From the NCBI RefSeq assembly GCF_025685575.1, contig NZ_JAGSYD010000003.1:860592-924591 (forward strand): a stretch of 64,000 nt of DNA, in the 5' to 3' direction. The DNA is from Granulicella cerasi (lineage in GTDB: Bacteria; Acidobacteriota; Terriglobia; Terriglobales; Acidobacteriaceae). Shown in pieces: positions 34,401-42,663 of this stretch; the first letter of the stretch is position 1, and the number at the start of each line of letters is the position of its first letter. The notes beneath the pieces were generated by a model. The model ran no database searches. It worked only from the letters and a program-made list of their open reading frames with translations, and was not told where the DNA came from. A program made the position numbers and the translations under genes.

Positions 34401-37202
34401 CGGATTCACCAGCACGCCGTTGCTTGTGCCCGTCAGTGTTCCGCTCGTCCCTGTGATCGTCTGCGTGCCGGTCGTGTAAAGCTGTGCGCCCGCGGCGAAG
34501 GTATGGACGCCTGCATCTGCGGTTGTAAAGGTGTAGCTCGTCGTGCCGAACTTGGCGGCACTATCGCTCGACGTGAAGACCACCGTGCCCGTAAAGCCCG
34601 TCGCCGTCGCGCCCGATGCGCCCGATGCGCCCACCGCCGTCACCGTATAGCTCACCGAATCACCCGAGGTGATCGTCGTCGGCGTCGCCACAATAGTGAA
34701 GGAGGTCGCTGCCGGCGGATTGACGAGAACACCGTTGCTCGTTCCCGTCACCGATCCGTTGGTACCTGTGATCGTCTGCGTGCCTGCGGTGTAAAGCTGC
34801 ACACCCGAAGTGAAGGTATGCACGCCCGCATCGGCTGCGGTGAAGGTATAGCTCGTTGCGCCGAACTTCGCTGCGCTATCGCTAGACGTGAAGACCACCG
34901 TTCCCGTGAAGCCCGTTGCCGTGACGCCCGACGATCCCACCGCCGTGACGGTGTAGCTCACCGAGTCGCCGGAGTTGATCGTCGTCGGCGTCGCTACGAT
35001 CTTGAAGGCTGATGCCGTGGGAGTACCGACGACAACGTTGTTGCTCGTGCCGCCTCCATAGCCGTCCGAGGCGGAGATCGTCCACGTACCGATCGTGATG
35101 AGCTGTACGCCTGCAGTGCCGCTGAAGGTATGCGTTCCTGCATCCGCCGCGGTGAAGGTGTAGCCGGTCGTTGCGAACTTCGCCGCGCTGTCCGTCGAAG
35201 TGAAGGTGACCGCGCCGGTGTATTTCGGCGCTGCTACGCCCCTAAAGGTCGGCACCACCATATAGGTGACGTAGTCACCGCTGGCGATGGAGGTTGGCGT
35301 GGCAGAGATGTAGAAGCCATCGGCCCACACGACGCGAATCGGATTGCTCGTGCCCGTCAGCGCGCCAGTTGTGCCGACGATGGTGTACAGCCCCACCGTG
35401 TTGTAGGTCACGCCGTTTGTAAAGATGTGTGTGCCCGCATCCGCGGCCGTGAAGGTGTACGTCTTCGGTGCAAAGGTCGCCGCGCTGTCGCCGGTCGAAA
35501 GCGTCACCGTGCCGATGAAGCTCTGATCGACGTTGCCGTTATCGTCCACCGCAGAGACAGTCACGCTGGTCGAAGTGCCAGGCTGGATCGTGTCCGGCAA
35601 AGCTGACACCAGCAGCTTCGTGGCCGTCGTGTTACCCGTGCCGGTCAAAGCTACAGAGACGTTGTACGTTGTCGTGGTCGACGTCGAGCTACCGACCGTG
35701 ATCGTGCCGGTACCGCTGTTCGTACCAGTCTGCGAGGGCGTGAAGTCCACCGCGTAGGTGCAAGGCGCACCCACGGCCAGCGTGTAAGCCGAGCTCGCCG
35801 CGTTCTGCACCGGGCAAGTGCTGCTGGCGTCCGTGGAGAAAGCTCCGTTCGAGATCGACCAGTTGTTGCCGCCGGAAGGCACCGTCAGCGTCAGCGCCAC
35901 GTTGCCCGAGTTCTGCAGCACCGCGGTGCGCGGATTGTCCGTGTTGTCAGGGTTGTTGACGCGCGTGGATGTCGGGAAATTCACCGCACCTGCATCGCGT
36001 TCGATCGAAAGAATACCGCTGCCATCATTGGCCGCATAGAGCGTGCCATCCAATGCAAGCGCCAGCTGCAACAGCTGCGCAGGCGATGTGCCGCTCAAAC
36101 CCAACGCATAAGCCGTGCCGTTCGAAGGCACCATCCACAAGCGATTGTTGCCCGTGTCCGCAACGAGGACGTTGCTACCCGCGTCTACGGCGACGCCATG
36201 CGGTGCCGTAACCGACGTGGTCACGACTGCGGTCGTGCCCGTATAAACACCTACCGACACCACGCGGTTGTTTCCCGTGTCCGCGATGTACAGCGTGTTG
36301 TTCGCGTCGATCGCAAGCCCCGAAGGAGCGGAAAGCGTGATGCCGCTCAGCGATAGATACGAGCTCGTGCCATCGGTCGCCACGCGCAGGATTTTGTTCT
36401 GCGTCGAGTCCGCGATGTAGACGTAGCCCTGCGCATCCACGGCGATGCCCGACGCTGCGCTCAGCGTATTTCCACCGGTCGCAAAGACCGCAGGATTGTT
36501 CCCCGGCACCAGCGAGTACACCGTCGCACCGGCCGTAATGTACAGCGTGCCCGCGCCATCGATCGCCATCTGCGTCGTGGTCGTGGCGTTCAACAGCGTG
36601 AGCACGGTCACCGTGCCGTCGGTGGTGCGGCGCAGAATGCGCTGATACTGCGAATCGCTGAAGTACAGCGAACCTGCAGCGTCCGTCACCACACCGCTGC
36701 TATAGAAGGCGCTCGGCGAAATCGACGCAGCGATGCTGAGTGCCGTAGACAACGCCGGCGAGACTGTGACCTGTGATCCAGTGCCGATGCCGTGCAGAAA
36801 GACGCGATTGACGACGCTTCCCGAGGAGTCCGTGAGCGCGACCGCGCCGCGGCGCAGCCCCGCCGCTACCGGCGAAAACGAAATCGCCACCGTGCAAGTC
36901 TGCGGAGGATTGATCGTACCCGTGCACGTCTGCGAGACGACATTGAAGTCTTTCTGCGCAACGCCTTCCGCGACCGCGCTCACGCTGCTGATCGTCGTCG
37001 TGCTCGTCGCCGAAAAGGTGATCGTATAGGTGTTGCTGGTCGCGCCGACCGCCACCGTGCCGAAGTCGATAGGGCCACCAGGCTGCAGGCCCTGCGCATG
37101 CACTACAGGGGCGGCGATCGCCGACGTGACCAGCGCCAGCGCGCCCATCGCGCCACGCGCCCAGTTCTTCAGCCTGCTGAAGTAATTGCCCTTGTAACTC
37201 AC
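31407..37202 (-). CDS. Giant secreted NHL / tandem-repeat surface protein with Arg-cluster C-terminus
   Basis: 1931 residues. GTG at 37202 is chosen because GGAG lies 9 bases upstream; two ATGs further up lack this. Order: signal peptide (ending VVHAQ); an ASH-like domain (IDFGTVAVGATSNTYTITF); an NHL propeller (about 150-420, with GIAVDAQGYVYIADST and GLAIDANNTLYIADTGNNR); a second beta domain; eleven tandem repeats of about 103 residues (524-1662); one Ig-like domain (TTTMTSSANPTLIGNAVTLT); then LLAFKRRRRMAKLLM, a hydrophobic run, TGCLN (Cys1893) and a 38-residue tail. Probably an adhesin or matrix protein; no catalytic motif is seen. Confidence 0.83.
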   Translation of the reverse strand: MSYKGNYFSRLKNWARGAMGALALVTSAIAAPVVHAQGLQPGGPIDFGTVAVGATSNTYTITFSATSTTTISSVSAVAEGVAQKDFNVVSQTCTGTINPPQTCTVAISFSPVAAGLRRGAVALTDSSGSVVNRVFLHGIGTGSQVTVSPALSTALSIAASISPSAFYSSGVVTDAAGSLYFSDSQYQRILRRTTDGTVTVLTLLNATTTTQMAIDGAGTLYITAGATVYSLVPGNNPAVFATGGNTLSAASGIAVDAQGYVYIADSTQNKILRVATDGTSSYLSLSGITLSAPSGLAIDANNTLYIADTGNNRVVSVGVYTGTTAVVTTSVTAPHGVAVDAGSNVLVADTGNNRLWMVPSNGTAYALGLSGTSPAQLLQLALALDGTLYAANDGSGILSIERDAGAVNFPTSTRVNNPDNTDNPRTAVLQNSGNVALTLTVPSGGNNWSISNGAFSTDASSTCPVQNAASSAYTLAVGAPCTYAVDFTPSQTGTNSGTGTITVGSSTSTTTTYNVSVALTGTGNTTATKLLVSALPDTIQPGTSTSVTVSAVDDNGNVDQSFIGTVTLSTGDSAATFAPKTYTFTAADAGTHIFTNGVTYNTVGLYTIVGTTGALTGTSNPIRVVWADGFYISATPTSIASGDYVTYMVVPTFRGVAAPKYTGAVTFTSTDSAAKFATTGYTFTAADAGTHTFSGTAGVQLITIGTWTISASDGYGGGTSNNVVVGTPTASAFKIVATPTTINSGDSVSYTVTAVGSSGVTATGFTGTVVFTSSDSAAKFGATSYTFTAADAGVHTFTSGVQLYTAGTQTITGTNGSVTGTSNGVLVNPPAATSFTIVATPTTITSGDSVSYTVTAVGASGASGATATGFTGTVVFTSSDSAAKFGTTSYTFTTADAGVHTFAAGAQLYTTGTQTITGTSGTLTGTSNGVLVNPPTAAAFKIVATPTTIASGDSVSYTVTAVSSTGATATGYTGTVVFTSSDSAAKFGATSYTFTTADAGVHTFTAAVQLYTTGTQTITGTSGTLTGTSNGILVNPPTAASFKIVATPTAITSGDSVSYTVTALGSSGATATGFTGTVAFTSSDSAAKFGVTSYTFTTADAGAHTFTSAVQLYTTGTQTITATSGTLTGTSNGVVVNPPTATAFKIVATPASVNSGDAVSFTITAVSSSGATATGYTGTVALTSSDSAVKFLAGTTYTFTTADAGVHTFTGSAAAQLYTTGTQTISATSGTLTGTSNGVVVNPPTATAFTIVATPTSIASGGAVSFTITAVGSTGTTATGFTGTVALASSDSAVKFLGGTTYVFTAADAGTHTFTGGAAANLYTTGTQTITATSGTLTGTSNGVVVNPPTATAFTIVATPTSITSGGAVSFTITATGANGATATGYTGTIALTSSDSAAKFLGGSSYTFTTADAGVHTFTGSAAADLYTTGTQTITATSGTLTGTSNGVVVNAAPATAFKVTATPTTIDAGQSVSYTISAMNASGSVATGYTGTVVCSSSDAAAKFGVTSYTFTSADNGVHTFTAGATLNTAGTQTITATSGTMVGTSNTVTVNAVATGFTIVATPATIKAGGTVSFTITATGANGATAAGYTGTVAFTSSDTTAKFYGGNSYTFTTADAGVHTFVAPSTGVQLSTLGTQTITATSGTLAGTSNGVLVTSAQTTSTTTMTSSANPTLIGNAVTLTAVVSNAGSGTAVPTGTVIFTDGGATVGSAALSNGTATLSNVLFSTIGTHNLVATYQGDGNYTGSASAQYPELVEDFALNIASGGSSSYSITGGSTATYKLLASPLGGSTFAGAITFTTSGAPTGAKVVTTPASMAAGDAETAFTVAITPPAVKAMAAPSAPRPMSQRLAPLSVAIFGLPLLAFKRRRRMAKLLMLAIFALPLTALTGCLNSTSDGYYGSAPQTYQVVVTGTSGTLTRSVTLTLTVQ
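32217..35633 (-). repeat. Eleven tandem repeats of about 310 bp inside the giant surface protein
   Basis: Each unit encodes about 101-107 residues with the pattern ATAFxIVATPTxIxSGD, TGYTGTVxFTSSDSAAKF, SYTFTTADAGVHTF, QLYTTGTQTITATSGTLTG and TSNGVVVNPP. Central units are near-identical in the last third, while the first two (nearest the N-terminus) and the last two are more diverged, as expected from unequal crossing-over within the array. Confidence 0.9.
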
Positions 37203-37397
37203 TGCGTTGTTCTCCAATAAACAGACGTTGCCTGATGGTGTCCTTCGCATCATCGCCGCTCACAAGGGCTTATGGGAGTACAACTTTGCCGGGGGTTACG
37301 CCCTTAGCATCGTCCAGCTTGTTATTGGCAAACGTGGTTCCTGGCTCGCTCTCGCGCCAAAGCGGGAGCAATTCGTTGATTTTCCTCGTCCGCAAAC
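37203..37397 (-). promoter_or_regulatory. Leader region of the giant surface protein gene
   Basis: The upstream region of the minus-strand gene. It holds the GGAG ribosome site near 37212-37215 and a possible long-range stem, AAGGGC (37264-37269) with GCCCTT (37300-37305), enclosing a C/G-rich loop that in the RNA reads ACCCCCGGCAAAG. No named riboswitch class was recognised and no -10/-35 pair stands out. Confidence 0.35.
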
Positions 37398-37431
37398 AGC
37401 AAAACGCCGCGAGCTGTCACTCGCGGCGTTT
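37398..37431 (-). terminator. Terminator of the ABC-queA-polA-bcp run
   Basis: Perfect 12-base arms AAACGCCGCGAG (37402-37413) and complement (37420-37431) with a 6-base loop. Read on the minus strand, the stem is followed by GTTTTGCTGTTTG, a fair T-rich tail. It lies 32 bases after the bcp stop. Confidence 0.82.
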
Positions 37432-37463
37432 GCTGCGTCTTCCGACGAAGGTTGTAGTGCAGC

Positions 37464-37919
37464 CTACTTCTTCAACAGCGCCAACACCTCTTCGGCGTGG
37501 CCTTCCGGCTTCACGTTTTCAAACACGTGAACGAGAGTACCCTCCGGGCTGATTACGTAGGTGGTACGGGCTACTCCCGTAACCTGCTTGCCGTACATCA
37601 TCTTCGGCTTCACCAGCCCGAAGCGGTTCACAATCTCCTGCTCGGCGTCGGCCAACAGCGTGTAGGGCAGCTCATACTTCTGCTGGAACTTCTTCTGCGC
37701 CTTCACGGTATCGCGCGAGATGCCGAGCACGACGACGCCCTCAGCCTGCAGCTTCGCAAAGTGGTCGCGGAAACCGCAAGCCTCGATCGTGCAGCCCGGC
37801 GTGTCCGCGCGCGGGTAAAAGAACAGCACCACGGGCTTGCCGCGAAACTGCGACAGTGAGGTCGGTACACCGTCCTGATCCGGCAACGTGAAATCTTCGA
37901 CTACATCTCCAACGTTCAT
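37464..37919 (-). CDS. bcp: Thiol peroxidase of the Bcp/PrxQ family
   Basis: 151 residues, cytoplasmic. It reduces hydroperoxides with thioredoxin as electron donor. The peroxidatic Cys43 and resolving Cys48 are in TPGCTIEACGFRD, the atypical 2-Cys arrangement of the family; LFFYPRADT and TYVISPEGTLVHVF are also conserved. ATG 37919 is supported by GAGGAG 7 bases upstream. It starts 21 bases after polA and is the last gene before the terminator. Confidence 0.94.
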   Translation of the reverse strand: MNVGDVVEDFTLPDQDGVPTSLSQFRGKPVVLFFYPRADTPGCTIEACGFRDHFAKLQAEGVVVLGISRDTVKAQKKFQQKYELPYTLLADAEQEIVNRFGLVKPKMMYGKQVTGVARTTYVISPEGTLVHVFENVKPEGHAEEVLALLKK

Positions 37920-37940
37920 TGCTTCACTCCTCACTTCAAT

Positions 37941-40841
37941 CTACTTCGCGTCACGCCAATTTGCGCCGCGTCCTACTTCCGCCACGATCGGCACACTGAA
38001 CTCACCCGCCGACTCCATCAGATCCTTCACCAGCGCTGAGACCTCATCGACCTCATGCTCCGGCACGTCGAAGAGCAGTTCGTCATGCACCTGCAGCGTC
38101 ATGCGCGCGGCGAGTTTGCGCTTCGTCAGCTCGGCATCGATGCGAATCATCGCTACCTTGATGAGGTCCGCAGCGGTTCCCTGCAGCGGCGTGTTCACCG
38201 CTGTGCGCTCCGCAAAGCCACGCTGGTTCGGATTGCGCGATTGAATATCCGGGATCGGTCTGACACGTCCGAACGCCGTCTTCACCGCCTGCGTGCGGCG
38301 CACTTCTTCAAGTGTGCGCTCGATGAACGCAGCCACACCCTGATAACGCTCGAAGTACTTCGCGATGTACTCGCGCGCAATCTTCTGATCGATGCCCAAC
38401 TGCGCCGCCAGGCCGAACGGCGAGATGCCGTACACGATGCCGAAGTTCACGGCTTTGGCTCGCGCACGCGTCTCCTTGTCCATCGTCTCGGGGTCGACCT
38501 CGAAGACCTCCGCAGCCGTGAGCGTGTGAATGTCCTTGCCGGTCTTGTACGCGTCCAGCAGCAGCGGGTCCTGCGAAAAGTGCGCCATCAGGCGCAGCTC
38601 GATCTGCGAGTAGTCCACCGCAAGCAACACATTACCTGGCGCAGCCACAAACGCTGCGCGAATCTCACGCCCCACCGCCGTGCGAATCGGAATATTCTGC
38701 AGGTTCGGGTTCGTTGAACTCAAGCGGCCCGTCGCCGTGCCCACCTGGTTGAAGGTCGTATGAATGCGGGCATCGGCGTCCGCCAGCAACGGCAGCTGGT
38801 CGAGGTACGTCGACTTCAGCTTCTGCAACTGGCGATGTTCCAACACGAGCGACGGCACTTCATGATGTTGCGCGAGGTCTTCGAGGATGTCCTGCGCCGT
38901 CGAAACGACCTTGCCCTTGCCGTACTTCATCGGCTTCGGCAGGTCCATCTTGTTGAAGAGCACATCGCCCAGCTGCTTCGGCGAGTTGATGTTGAAGCGA
39001 TGCCCTGAGCTCGCATAGATGCGCTCGGCAAGATCATCGATCGTGACGCCAAGCCGCGTGCCCATTTCGCCCAGCACGCCGAGATCAACACGCACGCCCA
39101 CCTGCTCCATGCGCAGCAGCACAGGCACGAGTGGACGATCGATCTGCTCGTACACCTCTGTCAGCGTCGACGCTTCTGAAAGCTTTACAGAGTCGCTGCT
39201 CGAGGCCTGCAACATCTCAAGCGTCATCGCACCGCCAAGCTCAGGCTTGTCCTCGGCGATCACATGCTCGACAACGCCCTCCTGCATCTGCTTGCCCAGC
39301 ACCAACGCCAGTTTCGATACCGCGCTCGCGGCCTCCGCAAGACGCAACGGATCACTCGGGTTGTCCTTCGCAGGCTGATGCGTCAGCGCGCGGCTCGTCG
39401 AGCGCGCAGCGATGTCCACCAGCGTGTGCGACCCATGCGTCGGGTTGAGCAGATAGCTCTCGAGCATCACGTCCGTCACGTGCCCGCGCAGCGTAACGCC
39501 ATGCGGCTCCAACGCGCGCAGCACAGCCTTCAAATCATGCACGCGCTTTGGCAGCGACTCATCCTCGAGCACTGCACGCGCAAGCTCCAGTGGTACTTCG
39601 ATCGCCAGCGCATCCGTTGCCGCCAGCCCGAGCTTGCAGGCAACGTCCTTCACCACTTCTTCGGCGACAGGCGCCGGCTCTTCCACGGCAAACAAGTCCA
39701 TCGTCGCAGGCGCTTCAGGCTCAGCTTCAACGACCTCATCGCCTTCGGCCTGCACCTCTTCGCTCACGCTTTGCGCGGTCTCGGCAAGCGCGATCGAAAG
39801 GCCGCCCGCCTCACGCGCAGCCTCAACCATTGTCTGCAACGTCGCAGCGTCGGCAGGAACTTCATACTTCGTCACAACCGCCTCGACATCCGGCGCGAGG
39901 TCCTTCAGCAGTGTGGTGAACTCCAGCTCCGAGAACAACTGGCGACACGCATTCGCATCGACCGGCTGCGTCTTCATCGCATCGAGTGCCAACTCAATCG
40001 GCACGGAGGTGTGAATCGTGACGAGCTCCTTCGACAACAGAATGTTCTCGCGATTATTCGCCAGCGACTCACGATACGTCTTGCGCTTCACCGAGTCAGG
40101 ATCGTTCACCGCCGCATCCATTGCGGCTTCCACCGTGCCGAACTGCTGAATCAGATCGACCGACCCCTTGTCGCCGATACCCGGCGCGCCCGGCACGTTG
40201 TCGATCGCATCGCCACGCAGCGCCATCACATCGATCACGCGCTCCGGACGCACGCCCAGCGCCTTCTCCACGCCATCGGAGTCCAGGATCAGGTTGTCCT
40301 TCATCGGATTCAGAATCGATACATGCTCATTCACGAGCTGCATCATGTCCTTGTCCGAAGACACAACGTACACCTGGTGTCCCATCGCCGCGTACTGGCA
40401 CGAGAGCGTGCCGATAACATCGTCAGCTTCGAAGCCCTCGTAGTACACGATGGGAATACGGAACGCCTCCAGCGCGCGCCGAATGTAGGGCTGCTGCTGA
40501 ATGAGGTCCGGCGGAGTCTCCGCGCGGTTCGCCTTATAGCCGCCGTACTCCACCTCTTCAAACTGCTGCGTCTTGATGTTGAACTTCTTCACCGCCTTCA
40601 TCTGGTCGGCGAGTTCATGACGATGCACCGGCTTACCCACGTCATACACGGCGGCCATGTACTCCGGCTTAAAGTCCGCACGCAGCTTGTTGATCATGTT
40701 CACGAAGACATACGTCGCCGCCGTGGGAATGCCAGTGCGCGTCGACATCGGGCGCGAACGCTGCATCGCGTGGTACGCGCGGAAGATGAACGCCATCGTG
40801 TCGAGCAGATAAATCGGCGGTTTTTGATTGTTTTCAGGCAT
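37941..40841 (-). CDS. polA: DNA polymerase I
   Basis: 966 residues. Replication-gap filling and repair. The 5'-nuclease domain fills about 1-300 (EGFEADDVIGTLS, SSDKDMMQLV, GVPGIGDK-type motif). The polymerase domain has motif A VDYSQIELR, motif B RARAKAVNFGIVYG and motif C QVHDELLFD, all intact. The middle 3'-5' exonuclease-like region (about 330-540) lacks the DxE, Nx3D and YxxxD metal ligands and contains an acidic insertion (EEVQAEGDEVVEAEPEAPAT), so proofreading is probably absent. It lies 43 bases after queA on the same strand. Confidence 0.97.
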   Translation of the reverse strand: MPENNQKPPIYLLDTMAFIFRAYHAMQRSRPMSTRTGIPTAATYVFVNMINKLRADFKPEYMAAVYDVGKPVHRHELADQMKAVKKFNIKTQQFEEVEYGGYKANRAETPPDLIQQQPYIRRALEAFRIPIVYYEGFEADDVIGTLSCQYAAMGHQVYVVSSDKDMMQLVNEHVSILNPMKDNLILDSDGVEKALGVRPERVIDVMALRGDAIDNVPGAPGIGDKGSVDLIQQFGTVEAAMDAAVNDPDSVKRKTYRESLANNRENILLSKELVTIHTSVPIELALDAMKTQPVDANACRQLFSELEFTTLLKDLAPDVEAVVTKYEVPADAATLQTMVEAAREAGGLSIALAETAQSVSEEVQAEGDEVVEAEPEAPATMDLFAVEEPAPVAEEVVKDVACKLGLAATDALAIEVPLELARAVLEDESLPKRVHDLKAVLRALEPHGVTLRGHVTDVMLESYLLNPTHGSHTLVDIAARSTSRALTHQPAKDNPSDPLRLAEAASAVSKLALVLGKQMQEGVVEHVIAEDKPELGGAMTLEMLQASSSDSVKLSEASTLTEVYEQIDRPLVPVLLRMEQVGVRVDLGVLGEMGTRLGVTIDDLAERIYASSGHRFNINSPKQLGDVLFNKMDLPKPMKYGKGKVVSTAQDILEDLAQHHEVPSLVLEHRQLQKLKSTYLDQLPLLADADARIHTTFNQVGTATGRLSSTNPNLQNIPIRTAVGREIRAAFVAAPGNVLLAVDYSQIELRLMAHFSQDPLLLDAYKTGKDIHTLTAAEVFEVDPETMDKETRARAKAVNFGIVYGISPFGLAAQLGIDQKIAREYIAKYFERYQGVAAFIERTLEEVRRTQAVKTAFGRVRPIPDIQSRNPNQRGFAERTAVNTPLQGTAADLIKVAMIRIDAELTKRKLAARMTLQVHDELLFDVPEHEVDEVSALVKDLMESAGEFSVPIVAEVGRGANWRDAK

Positions 40842-40884
40842 AGGTCGCTCTTGAAGTTTAGATGCACGCAGGAAACATGCGTGG

Positions 40885-41985
40885 TTAGAGCAGCAACATG
40901 CAATCGCCGTAGCTGAAGAAGCGATAGTCCGTGGCTACCGCGTGTTCATACGCGGCCAAGACACGTTCGCGCCCGGCGAACGCGCTCACCAGCATGATGA
41001 GCGTGGACTGCGGCAGATGAAAGTTGGTCAGCAGACCCTGCACCAGCTTGAACTCGACGCCGGGTGAAAGAAACAGCGCGGTCTCGCCAGAATGCGGCGC
41101 GATCGCGCGGCCTTCATAGACACGCGCTACATGCTCCAGCGTGCGCGTGGTCGTAGTGCCCACAGCCACGATGCGGCGGCCTTCGGTACGTGCACGCTCG
41201 ATCGCAGCGGCGGTTTCCGCAGAGATCGTGTACGGCTCGGCATGCAGGCGAATCTCGTCAACACGCTCAACGCGCACCGGCTGAAAGGTTCCCAGCCCCA
41301 CATGCAGCGTGATCGTCGCAAGCTCAACGCCGCGCGCGCGCAACGCAGCAAGCACCTCGTCGGTGAAGTGCAAACCCGCTGTGGGCGCGGCGGCGGAGCC
41401 ACGCGTGGCAGCGTTAGATACCACCGTCTGATAGCGCTCACGATCTTCATCCGTGTTCGGCTCTGATTTGTCGCGATGAATGTACGGTGGCAGCGGAAGA
41501 TGTCCGATGCGCTCGAGCGCTGCGTAGAAATCTTCATTCGCCGCGAAGCGCAACGTGCGCTCACCAAACTCACCTTCGCCAATCACCTCTGCCTGCAGCA
41601 CGCTCTCGCCTTGCGCGTCGCGGAAGTGCAAACGCTCGCCCACGGGGACTTTCTTCGCGGGCTTCACCAGAGCGCTCCACTCGCCCTCGCCAGCCAGCTT
41701 CGCAGTGAGCAACACCTCAACGTGGCCCGTCGGAGCCTGCGCGCTCTTCTGTGTACGCAGGCCTTCGCGTGTCGCAAACAATCGCGCAGGAATCACACGG
41801 GAGTTGTTCATCACCAGCAGATCACCTGGCTGCAGCATCTCTGGCAGGTCACAAAACATGCGGTCCTGCCATGCACCTTCCACGCGCGGTAAAAACAACA
41901 TGCGACTCGATCCGCGCACCTCTGGCGGACGCTGCGCAATCGACGACTCGGGCAGCTCGAAATCAAAATCACGCACGAGCATCAT
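40885..41985 (-). CDS. queA: S-adenosylmethionine:tRNA ribosyltransferase-isomerase
   Basis: 366 residues. It transfers the ribosyl part of SAM to preQ1 at the wobble base of certain tRNAs, giving epoxyqueuosine. Family marks: [46 protein letters not shown] and [13 protein letters not shown] 41985 has GGAGG 7 bases upstream and overlaps the stop of the upstream gene as ATGA, so translation is likely coupled. Length is as usual for QueA. Confidence 0.96.
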   Translation of the reverse strand: MMLVRDFDFELPESSIAQRPPEVRGSSRMLFLPRVEGAWQDRMFCDLPEMLQPGDLLVMNNSRVIPARLFATREGLRTQKSAQAPTGHVEVLLTAKLAGEGEWSALVKPAKKVPVGERLHFRDAQGESVLQAEVIGEGEFGERTLRFAANEDFYAALERIGHLPLPPYIHRDKSEPNTDEDRERYQTVVSNAATRGSAAAPTAGLHFTDEVLAALRARGVELATITLHVGLGTFQPVRVERVDEIRLHAEPYTISAETAAAIERARTEGRRIVAVGTTTTRTLEHVARVYEGRAIAPHSGETALFLSPGVEFKLVQGLLTNFHLPQSTLIMLVSAFAGRERVLAAYEHAVATDYRFFSYGDCMLLL

Positions 41986-42641
41986 CGGCCCACCTCCGTC
42001 ATCGCTACTGCATCGTCCATGCGCCGTTGCACTTGCTGCAACAACTCTTCCGCGCTCGCGCTTTCCGTTACGCTGAGGTGCTGCGGCCACGAAAACGTAA
42101 TGCGCGCGAACGGCTTGGGCACCATGAAGCGGTCCCACGAACGCATCGACCAAGCACGGTCAGGCTGCGCGTGAAAGCAACCGATCCACGGCGCGCTCGT
42201 CAGCTTCGCGAGCTGCACCGGCCCGGCTTTCGCGACGCGTGCGGGGCCTTTGGGGCCGTCCGCAGTGAAGGCACAGATGCGACCTTCCGCGTACGCATCG
42301 GCCATCGCTTTCAGACCGCCTACGCCGCCACGCGAACTCGATCCGCGCACGGCGACAAAGCCAAGCTGCTCGACGACACGCGCGATCAACTCACCGTCGA
42401 ACGACTGCGAAATCAGGATCGCAATCCCCTGCCCTCGAAAGCGGTACGCGCACGCGAGCAACGAGCAGTGCCAGAACGCAAAGACGCTCGGCCCGCCGAT
42501 CGTGTGGCCCACTGGCGTCTGCGGCGCGTTCACATCGCGCACGCGCCACGTCATGCCGAGCAGACGCACAAAAGCAGCGACGAGTGGAGGCACCAGGGCC
42601 AACATCCATCGCTGCTTGGTCGAGTACGTACGCACAGGCAA
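41982..42641 (-). CDS. DUF374-type lysophospholipid acyltransferase-like protein
   Basis: 219 residues. N-terminal hydrophobic anchor ([20 protein letters not shown]), then [44 protein letters not shown] and [20 protein letters not shown], which match the DUF374 branch of the LPLAT superfamily. Members acylate lipid A or phospholipid precursors at the inner membrane; the substrate here is unproven. The start is a TTG at 42641; GTG 42635 or ATG 42605 are alternatives. It lies 22 bases after the ABC permease gene and overlaps queA by 4 bases. Confidence 0.84.
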   Translation of the reverse strand: MPVRTYSTKQRWMLALVPPLVAAFVRLLGMTWRVRDVNAPQTPVGHTIGGPSVFAFWHCSLLACAYRFRGQGIAILISQSFDGELIARVVEQLGFVAVRGSSSRGGVGGLKAMADAYAEGRICAFTADGPKGPARVAKAGPVQLAKLTSAPWIGCFHAQPDRAWSMRSWDRFMVPKPFARITFSWPQHLSVTESASAEELLQQVQRRMDDAVAMTEVGR

Positions 42642-42663
42642 CAGTCTATCGCCCCTGCGCGGT

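Noticed and set aside
32787-35012. A 741-codon plus-strand open frame across the repeat region
   Set aside because: It is antisense to the giant surface protein, is very Arg-rich, and its length follows from the repeated, GC-rich codons on the other strand. No ribosome site or domain.
32217-35633. The 310-bp repeats as a CRISPR array
   Set aside because: Repeats are long, contiguous, coding and in frame, with no unique spacers and no cas genes.
39264-40916. A 550-codon plus-strand open frame opposite polA
   Set aside because: Arg/His/Leu-rich shadow of a GC-rich gene. polA has all its motifs on the minus strand.
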